Part shown: one piece after another, positions 27,103 to 32,130 of the stretch
Layout of the letters: each line of letters begins with the position of its first letter
Position numbering within the stretch: position 1 is the first letter of the stretch
Assembly (NCBI GenBank): GCA_026394155.1
Contig: JAPKYT010000029.1
Coordinates: forward strand, 1 to 32,130
Source of the DNA: a bacterium
GTDB taxonomy: Bacteria; Electryoneota; RPQS01
Reading direction: 5' to 3'
Length of the DNA: 32,130 nucleotides
Made by a program: the position numbers and the translations under genes
The notes under the pieces: model-generated
What the model saw: only the letters and a program-made list of their open reading frames with translations
What the model was told of the DNA's origin: nothing
Databases searched by the model: none

Positions 27103-29796
27103 TCAGTAAGAATCAAGGGGTTTTTGGGCGGCGGGGAGAATGGCTATGAAGGTCGCGCCGTCACCCACGCGGGAATAGGCCTCGATCCGGCCGTTGTGGT
27201 TGCGCAGGATTTGGGCGCAGATGGCAAGTCCGAGGCCCGATCCGGCCGGCTTGGTGGAGAAAAACGCCTCGAAGATCTTGTCCATGTTCTCCGGCGGAAT
27301 GCCCGGTCCCGTGTCCTTGATGGCGATCTGCACTTCGTTGCCCTTCTCGCTGGTGGTGGCGGTCAGGCTTCCTCCGTTCGGCATTTCCTGCAGCGCGTTG
27401 CGGATGATGTTGAGCAGCACCTGCCGGATTTGCTGGCTGTCGGCCCAGACCCGCGGCAGGTTCGGATCGAGCTGGTAGTTCACGCGGAACAAGCCCAAGT
27501 CAATTTCCGTGCCCATGAAATGAATGGTCTGCATGACCAGTGCATTGAGATCGAGGGCGGTGAAGCGCGGAACCGCGGGACGGGTGAACTCGAGCAAAGA
27601 CGACAGCATGTGTTCCAGCCGGTCGGTCTCTTCGAGAATGATCTCCACCTTGCGCCGGTTCTTGTCGTTCTCACTCATCGCGCCGAAGACGCTGCGCGCG
27701 AAACCTCCGATGGCGGTGAGCGGGTTGCGGATCTCGTGCGCCACCGTAGCCGCCACCTCTCCGATGGCAGACAGCCGCTCGGTCTTGAGGAGCCGCTCGC
27801 GGCTGGTTTTCAGGTCCTGATTGATGAGCGTCAGTTCGTGCAGCCGCCGTTCGAGGCTGATGAGCAACCGGCCGCGCTCGATGGCCGAGGCGGCGCTGTT
27901 GGCGATGAGCCGCAAGCGGTGCAGATCTTCATCCTGAATGTGCTGGCGGGTGAAGAAGTTGTCCACTAACAGCACTCCCATCACGTCGTCGCGGGTGACC
28001 AGAGGGGCGATGGCGAATTCCTGCGGCGTGTAAAGATTGAGGAATTCCTCGGGCAGATGAGGGTCCTCGGTGCCACGGTCCACCAACAGCGTCTCGCGCT
28101 GGCGGATGGCCTTCAGAAACACGTTGTTCTCGTCCTCGAGGGGGATCACGAAACTGCGCGTGTACTCGAAGACGGTGTCCATTTCGGCCGGAAAGGTGTG
28201 CAGCTTAACGTCGAGAATCTCGGGCAGCGAGAGAGCCTTCGACTCCAATTCCGCCCAAATGCGGCCGGCCTCCTCGGCCGTGCGCGGCCCCAATCCGGAT
28301 TCGCCGCGCAGCTCGTTGTTCATCTTGTCGTAGCTGAGAATGAAGGCGCGGTTGAAGCCCAGTCCTTTGCCCGCCGTCACCCCGGTGAGCACGATGTTCA
28401 TCACGCTCTGCAGGTCCACCGCCGATTGCAGCGCGTCGCTGACCTCGGAGAGAATCTGCAGCTCCATGACCCGCTGGCCCAGCGCCTGGTTCATGCTGCG
28501 CTGCACGGACATGTCGCGCACGATGGCCTGATAGTAGCGCTTGCCTTCAACTTCATAGACGGAAGCGGCGGTGTCCACGTGCACTTCGCTGCCGTCTTTG
28601 CAGCGCAGTGGTGTGTCCTGAAAGCGTTGGCCGCCGGCGCTCATCACCTCCTCGATACGCTGGCGCGCGTCGTCGGCGTGACCCGGCAGGTGCAAGTCCG
28701 TGGCCGACAGCACCAGTAACTCGGCCCGGGTGAAGCCTGTGAGCCGCTCGGCTTGCGGATTCACATCCACAAACATCAGCGTTTCCGGATCCACCAGAAA
28801 GATGGCGTCGTACGCGTTCTCGGTCAGTGCGCGGTACTGCTGCTCGCTGCGGCGAATCTGCTCTTCGAGCCGCCGCTTCTCGGTCACGTCCCGGGCGATA
28901 CCGAGCACGCCTTTGACCTCGCCGCCCTCGACCAGCGGATTGGTGGAAATGAAAACCACCACCTCGCGGCCGTCGGGGCGGGCCAGCACCAGATCGGTCG
29001 CCACCGGCTTTCCGGAAAAGGAATCCGCGAAGGCCCGGCGCACGCGGCCGCGGTCACGCTCGGCCAAGTAGTCAAAGGCGTTGCGACCCAGAGCTTCGCG
29101 CCACGGAACACCGAGCAATTCGTAGACTTGCCGGCTGACGAAGGTAATGCGGCCCGAGCGGTCCAACCGGAAGATGACGTCGCTCACGTTGTCAATGAGT
29201 GAGCGATAGGTGGCCTCGCTTCGTTCCAGCTCGCGTTCGAGCTGGAACTGCTCCACCGACTGCGCGGTCTCCATTAAGAAGACCTCGATCAGGGTGAGCA
29301 TTTCCGGGGTGCACAGCGTCGGGTCTTCGAGAGTCAGTTCCGCCAGCCCGATGGTGCGTCCGTCATGATTGCGCATGGGGACCACCGCGCAAACCGGAGA
29401 CTCATGGCCGGGTGCTTCCGCTTCGGACAGCAACCGGGCGGCCATGTTTTCGCCCAGAAGCGAATAGAGTTCCCGGTAACGCTGCGCGGCCGGCACCGGC
29501 GGAACGGTGTCCCGTCCGCAGTGGAAAAAGATCACGTCCTGCTCCGCGTCTTCCATGTAGAGCGTGCAGGACGTGAAGAAATGCGCTCCCGTCAGCGTTT
29601 CCGCCGCCAGGCGGAGCTTGCTTTCGATGGTGTTGGCGGCCAGCACGTCGGGGACGCGCCGGAACATCTCCGTCAGGCGATCTTTAAGGAGCTGGCCGTC
29701 GCGCGCGTTATCGTCGCCCGCGGGCGCGAGCGAAGGCTCCGCGGCGGTAAACCCGCGGAACTCGGAGTCACCGGGAGTATTGACGGGAGTAGTCAT
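27103..29796 (-). CDS. Soluble sensor histidine kinase, GAF-PAS-PAS-GAF-HisKA-HATPase
   Basis: An 897-residue kinase without membrane helices. A GAF-like N-terminal domain (about 45-185) is followed by PAS domain 1 (about 193-305, ending IARDVTEKRRLEEQ), PAS domain 2 (about 317-430) and a second GAF (about 445-642). HisKA carries the H-box VAHEIRNPLTAIGGF (H687). HATPase_c has the N-box NIIRNALQEM (796-800), the G1 box DTGPGIP (828-834), F-box FEAFFSTK and G2 box GSGLGLAI (852-859), so it looks catalytically complete. It would sense a cytoplasmic signal. No response regulator gene is in the window, so it is an orphan kinase here. The ATG at 29796 has only a weak Shine-Dalgarno. Confidence 0.92.
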   Translation of the reverse strand: MTTPVNTPGDSEFRGFTAAEPSLAPAGDDNARDGQLLKDRLTEMFRRVPDVLAANTIESKLRLAAETLTGAHFFTSCTLYMEDAEQDVIFFHCGRDTVPPVPAAQRYRELYSLLGENMAARLLSEAEAPGHESPVCAVVPMRNHDGRTIGLAELTLEDPTLCTPEMLTLIEVFLMETAQSVEQFQLERELERSEATYRSLIDNVSDVIFRLDRSGRITFVSRQVYELLGVPWREALGRNAFDYLAERDRGRVRRAFADSFSGKPVATDLVLARPDGREVVVFISTNPLVEGGEVKGVLGIARDVTEKRRLEEQIRRSEQQYRALTENAYDAIFLVDPETLMFVDVNPQAERLTGFTRAELLVLSATDLHLPGHADDARQRIEEVMSAGGQRFQDTPLRCKDGSEVHVDTAASVYEVEGKRYYQAIVRDMSVQRSMNQALGQRVMELQILSEVSDALQSAVDLQSVMNIVLTGVTAGKGLGFNRAFILSYDKMNNELRGESGLGPRTAEEAGRIWAELESKALSLPEILDVKLHTFPAEMDTVFEYTRSFVIPLEDENNVFLKAIRQRETLLVDRGTEDPHLPEEFLNLYTPQEFAIAPLVTRDDVMGVLLVDNFFTRQHIQDEDLHRLRLIANSAASAIERGRLLISLERRLHELTLINQDLKTSRERLLKTERLSAIGEVAATVAHEIRNPLTAIGGFARSVFGAMSENDKNRRKVEIILEETDRLEHMLSSLLEFTRPAVPRFTALDLNALVMQTIHFMGTEIDLGLFRVNYQLDPNLPRVWADSQQIRQVLLNIIRNALQEMPNGGSLTATTSEKGNEVQIAIKDTGPGIPPENMDKIFEAFFSTKPAGSGLGLAICAQILRNHNGRIEAYSRVGDGATFIAILPAAQKPLDSY

Positions 29797-29890
29797 AGGC
29801 CAGTGCTCAGAACATGCGAACGCAGCTCAAACATCGGGTTTCCCCGAGAGGAGCTCGCTTGATAGCCGCTGCCGGCGGGACGCGCGGCGC

Positions 29891-30235
29891 TTATCCGGGC
29901 GGCCAACGAAAAGGCCGGCCTGACAGCAGATGAGCATGGATGTGCCAGACCGACTGACCCGCTCCTTCACCGTTGTTGAGAACGATTCGGTAGCCCTGCG
30001 CGTCCATGCCGTGCTCACGGGCGACGCGACAGGTGGCCACTAACAGTTTGCCGACGGTGAGAGCATCGTCCGCCGTCAGGTCGTTCAGCTTCTCGATGTG
30101 CTTCTTGGGGACAACGAGGACATGCTGCGGCGCTTGCGGGTTAATGTCCCGGAAAGCGAAAACGTCCTCGTCTTCGAACACGACCGTGGAGGGTATCTGG
30201 CCGGCGATGATCTTGCAGAAGATACAGTCGTTCAC
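29891..30235 (-). CDS. HIT-family (HINT-type) nucleotide hydrolase
   Basis: A 114-residue histidine triad protein: CIFCKI zinc ribbon cysteines (C4, C7), HVLVVPKKHIEKLNDL, and the catalytic HxHxH in VWHIHAHLLSG (H98, H100, H102). HINT enzymes hydrolyse AMP-lysine or related phosphoramidates. The frame is open to 30454, but the HIT domain begins at a GTG (30235) that overlaps the stop of the small gene before it as GTGA; I take this as the start. It is followed by a 94-base gap before the histidine kinase. Confidence 0.9.
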   Translation of the reverse strand: MNDCIFCKIIAGQIPSTVVFEDEDVFAFRDINPQAPQHVLVVPKKHIEKLNDLTADDALTVGKLLVATCRVAREHGMDAQGYRIVLNNGEGAGQSVWHIHAHLLSGRPFRWPPG

Positions 30236-30336
30236 GGCCTTTTCACCGCGGCTTTCCGGCGAGCTTGTTCCTTGGCCTTCTGCCTTCTGACTTTCGCTCG
30301 ATGGTGCCTGTTCATTTCGGGCTTGCGACGTCCCAT
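30232..30336 (-). CDS. Very small, highly basic protein (34 residues), unrecognised
   Basis: An ATG at 30334-30336 preceded by a perfect AGGAGG (30342-30347) five bases away opens a 34-residue frame. It begins MGRRKPEMNRHHRAKVRRQK and holds 15 Lys/Arg and 2 His. Its stop overlaps the GTG start of the HIT gene (GTGA), the coupling seen throughout this genome. The composition resembles small ribosomal or RNA-binding proteins (size class of bL36, bTHX or the COX24-type proteins), but I cannot match it to any of them. A real gene is likely; function unknown. Confidence 0.65.
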   Translation of the reverse strand: MGRRKPEMNRHHRAKVRRQKAKEQARRKAAVKRP

Positions 30337-30369
30337 CCTGTCCTCCTCGCTTGAAACGGTTGAACGGCC

Positions 30370-30400
30370 TAAATATGCGGAGGCCGAAGAAGACATGCAA
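30370..30400 (-). promoter_or_regulatory. Weak candidate promoter for the small basic gene and HIT gene
   Basis: On the minus strand TTGCAT (30395-30400) and TATTTA (30370-30375) with a 19-base spacer, or ATATTT with 18. The -10-like element lies about 35 bases before the small gene's ATG. Spacing is not ideal, so support is modest. Confidence 0.3.
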
Positions 30401-30493
30401 GGGCTCTTCAAAGAGGGCTTCATGACGGCGGGGGCATCGCCGAGCCCGCAGCATCAGGCCGAAATAGGCGCGGGCCGGCCTTCGAGGCGGCCC

Positions 30494-30522
30494 TTGACAC
30501 TGTTTCCATGATTGTTTAAATT
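30494..30522 (+). promoter_or_regulatory. Promoter of tRNA-Asn
   Basis: Perfect -35 TTGACA (30494-30499), 17-base spacer, then TAAATT (30517-30522) as -10. Transcription would begin near 30529, a few bases before the tRNA. The arrangement matches the TTGACA-N17-TAACTT element at 18476-18504. Confidence 0.75.
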
Positions 30523-30534
30523 AGGTTTTCGCAT

Positions 30535-30606
30535 TCCGGAGTAGCTCAGCGGTAGAGCGGGTGGCTGTTAACCACTAGGCCGGGGGTTCGAATCCCTCCT
30601 CCGGAG
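30535..30606 (+). tRNA. tRNA-Asn (anticodon GTT)
   Basis: A complete cloverleaf can be folded by eye. The acceptor stem TCCGGAG (30535-30541) pairs with CTCCGGA (30599-30605). The D stem is GCTC/GAGC (30544-30547, 30555-30558). The anticodon stem is GGTGG/CCACT with loop CTGTTAA, giving anticodon GTT at 30667 minus 100, i.e. 30567-30569. The T arm is GGGGG-TTCGAAT-CCCTC (30582-30598). Discriminator G at 30606; the following bases are CAA, so the 3' CCA is not encoded. GTT reads AAC/AAU, asparagine. Confidence 0.97.
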
Positions 30607-30637
30607 CAAGTTGCTGTAAGTGCATAGTTTGAGAATG

Positions 30638-30676
30638 AAGTCTTGAATGTGACCGTTCAAGACTTTGTCATTTTTT
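30638..30676 (+). terminator. Rho-independent terminator after tRNA-Asn
   Basis: A perfect 10-bp inverted repeat AAGTCTTGAA (30638-30647) / TTCAAGACTT (30656-30665) with an 8-base loop, followed by TGTCA and six T (30671-30676). Confidence 0.9.
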
Positions 30677-30764
30677 GATTCGGCAACACCATGTCGTTTT
30701 CACAGGCGTGTGTCTTCAAGTAATCTATCATATCTTGTTACTTAACATACCGAAAGAAGGGATG

Positions 30765-30962
30765 ATGAGCGACGGTTCACGCACTCACGGGGGCATCCTC
30801 ATCATGGCTGTGGCCGTGGTGGTTTCGGCTATCGTTTTTGGGGGTGCCATTCCGAACATCCCGCGGGGAAACGACACGATTACCTTTTCACAGCGAAGTG
30901 GAATGCGGTGCGGTGAAAGATGTGTGAAGATTGCGTTTCTGAGACAAACGTATTACCTTTAG
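30765..30962 (+). pseudogene. Possible N-terminal remnant of a SIMPL (DUF541) membrane protein
   Basis: After an AAGAAGGG Shine-Dalgarno and adjacent ATGs (30762, 30765) the frame encodes 65 residues. They start MSDGSRTHGGILIMAVAVVV, giving one hydrophobic helix followed by NIPRGNDTIT. Helix then NDTIT resembles, from memory, the N-terminus of SIMPL-domain proteins, which normally continue VTGSA...; here the sequence changes abruptly to a cysteine- and arginine-rich tail and stops. I see no continuation in other frames. It may be a truncated relic, or a genuine small membrane protein. The 419 bases between the tRNA and the transporter hold only this and the terminator. Confidence 0.4.
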
Positions 30963-31025
30963 CGTTCAACTTGCCTCCCCCTTTTACATGCCACGACCTC
31001 TCAGATTGCTGACCCAACAAGCCCC

Positions 31026-32030
31026 ATGAGTTCCTCCCGCATCAACCTCGCCACGCAGGTTCGCAGCTACCCGCACGCCTTCTGGATGGTCAACCTGATC
31101 GAGATGGTCGAACGCTGCGCCTACTACGGTGTGCGCACGGTCATTCCGATCTACATCGCGCAGGCGGATGAGCCGGGAGGTTTGCACTTCTCGCAGACCG
31201 ACAAGGGTCTCATCTTCCTCGTGTGGGCGGTGATTCAGTCGCTGGTTCCCATGTTCTCGGGCGGATTCGCCGACCGCTACGGCTACAAGCGCACGGTCGC
31301 CAGCGCGCTCGCTCTGGCCATCGTGGGCTACCTCATCATGGGCACCCAGCGCGCCTTCCTGCCTTTCCTGTTCGGGTGCAGCGTGCTGGCTTTCGGCACG
31401 GCCATTTTCAAGCCCGGCATTCAAGGCACACTGGTGCGGACACTCAGCAAGGACACCTCGTCGGTGGGCTGGGGGCTGTTCTACATGGTGGTGAACGTGG
31501 GCGGTTTTTTGGGTCCGCCGGTGGCGCACTTCATGCGCGGAATCTCGTGGCCGATGGTCTTCTTCAGCTGCGCGGCCATTCTCTCGGTGAATTTCCTGAT
31601 GCTGTTCACCTACAAGGAAATCGCGCCGGGCGGAGATTTGCGCGGCACGCCGCTGACCATTCTCAAGATGACGTTCAAGAACCTCTCCAACCCCCGGCTC
31701 TACGCCTTTATTCTGGTGATGTCGGGCTTCTGGTTGATGTTCATGCAGCTTTTCGACATGCTGCCCAACTTCATCGTGGACTGGGTGGACACTTCCGCTC
31801 TGGTGGCGCAGTTCCACTTGCCGACATGGATGACCAATGCCACTCCGCGCGGCACCATGATCGCGCAGGAGTGGATGATCAACGCCAACTCAGGCTTGAT
31901 TGTGCTCCTGGTGGTGTTCATCTCGTGGCTGGTCTCCCGCATCCCGCGGCGGACCTCCATCCTGATGGGGATGATCGTCAGTGCTGTCGGATTGGTGTTG
32001 GATGTATTCTCGATGAGCGGCGTGTTATGA
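31026..32030 (+). CDS. POT/PTR-type MFS transporter, interrupted at 32028
   Basis: A major facilitator of the proton-dependent oligopeptide transporter type. It shows the N-terminal FWMVNLIEMVERCAYYGVRT (equivalent to the POT ERFSYYG helix), the loop motif GGFADRYGYKRT, and FGTAIFKPGIQGTLVR and NVGGFLGPPVA in helices 4 and 5. About eight helices are encoded in 334 residues before a TGA at 32028-32030; full POT proteins have 12-14 helices and about 450-500 residues. The same frame continues beyond the stop with recognisable sequence, so the product is truncated. No Shine-Dalgarno is visible before the ATG. Substrate probably peptides, but unknown. Confidence 0.8.
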   Translation: MSSSRINLATQVRSYPHAFWMVNLIEMVERCAYYGVRTVIPIYIAQADEPGGLHFSQTDKGLIFLVWAVIQSLVPMFSGGFADRYGYKRTVASALALAIVGYLIMGTQRAFLPFLFGCSVLAFGTAIFKPGIQGTLVRTLSKDTSSVGWGLFYMVVNVGGFLGPPVAHFMRGISWPMVFFSCAAILSVNFLMLFTYKEIAPGGDLRGTPLTILKMTFKNLSNPRLYAFILVMSGFWLMFMQLFDMLPNFIVDWVDTSALVAQFHLPTWMTNATPRGTMIAQEWMINANSGLIVLLVVFISWLVSRIPRRTSILMGMIVSAVGLVLDVFSMSGVL

Positions 32031-32130
32031 TTCCTAGGCATTCTCTGCTTCAGCCTGGGCTAGATGCTCAGCAGTCCCTAGATGATCGAGTATCTGGGAG
32101 TGATTGCGCCTGAATGCCAGACAGCTCTCT
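32031..32130 (+). pseudogene. Continuation of the POT/MFS frame with further in-frame stops, cut by window edge
   Basis: Without any frame change the translation after the TGA reads FLGILCFSLG-stop-MLSSP-stop-MIEYLGVIAPE. This keeps the expected helix and the EYLGVIAPE motif of the family. Stops are TAG at 32061-32063 (where Glu is expected before MLSSP) and TAG at 32079-32081 (where Lys is expected before M). The gene is either decaying by point mutation or wrongly sequenced near the contig end. Confidence 0.65.

Noticed and set aside
29834-29847. TCGGG-GAAA-CCCGA hairpin between the HIT and kinase genes considered as a terminator.
   Set aside because: Only a 5-bp stem and no T-run follows on the minus strand; insufficient for an intrinsic terminator.
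30236-30454. Extending the HIT protein upstream to 30454 (73 more residues).
   Set aside because: The extension is unlike any HIT protein and covers, in another frame, the small gene with its perfect Shine-Dalgarno; the GTG at 30235 begins the domain exactly.
32028-32081. Reassigned TGA/TAG codons or programmed readthrough in the transporter.
   Set aside because: All other genes in the window end cleanly at TGA, TAA or TAG with coupled starts, and the changes cluster only at the window end; mutation or sequence error is simpler.

Overview
The window is bacterial chromosomal DNA with high GC and dense coding. It has 26 confidently read protein genes or gene parts, one tRNA and several disrupted reading frames. 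Almost everything lies on the minus strand; only tRNA-Asn, a short membrane-protein remnant and a transporter at the right end are on the plus strand. No phage, transposon or CRISPR structure is visible. A complete Bat (aerotolerance-type) operon, a DUF2723 GT-C membrane protein with TPRs, a free-standing methylmalonyl-CoA mutase catalytic subunit and promoters of the TTGACA type suggest an uncultivated Gram-negative lineage near the FCB group (Zixibacteria/Latescibacteria-like). That placement is inference; no marker here fixes the phylum. The assembly is probably metagenomic, because disruptions accumulate towards the right end.

Region 1 (1-13535, minus) is one tightly packed run of 14 genes with no gap above 35 bases and many 4-base ATGA overlaps. 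In transcription order: purE, a DPM1-like polyprenol-phosphate glycosyltransferase, a GT2 glycosyltransferase, accA, a YbgC-type thioesterase, an SDR epimerase, an MrfA-type helicase fused to an MrfB-like exonuclease, methylmalonyl-CoA mutase large subunit, birA, coaX, an N-acetylmuramoyl-L-alanine amidase, greA, a double-PspC membrane protein and lepA (cut by the window edge). It mixes purine, lipid/biotin/CoA metabolism, cell envelope, DNA repair and gene-expression factors.

Region 2 (13536-18593, minus) has a GT2 glycosyltransferase, a 971-residue DUF2723 GT-C protein with C-terminal TPRs and a small outer-membrane beta-barrel, closed by a strong intrinsic terminator. With the DPM1-like enzyme of region 1 it could form a polyprenol-phosphate-sugar-dependent surface glycosylation pathway.

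Region 3 (18594-26479, minus) is the Bat operon: moxR, DUF58, a BatD-like/DUF4381-like membrane protein, batA, batB, batC (with a 50-residue glutamine-rich tract), batD and a batE whose 5' part appears deleted. MoxR, DUF58 and the vWA proteins are thought to act as an AAA+ chaperone and membrane complex in envelope stress or metal/cofactor handling.

Region 4 (26566-30534, minus) holds a TPR lipoprotein with its own terminator, an orphan GAF-PAS-PAS-GAF histidine kinase, a HIT hydrolase and, overlapping its start, an unrecognised 34-residue very basic protein with a perfect Shine-Dalgarno sequence. Region 5 (30494-32130, plus) has tRNA-Asn(GTT) with promoter and terminator, a probable SIMPL-domain N-terminal remnant, and a POT/MFS transporter whose 3' part carries three in-frame stop codons inside otherwise conserved sequence.
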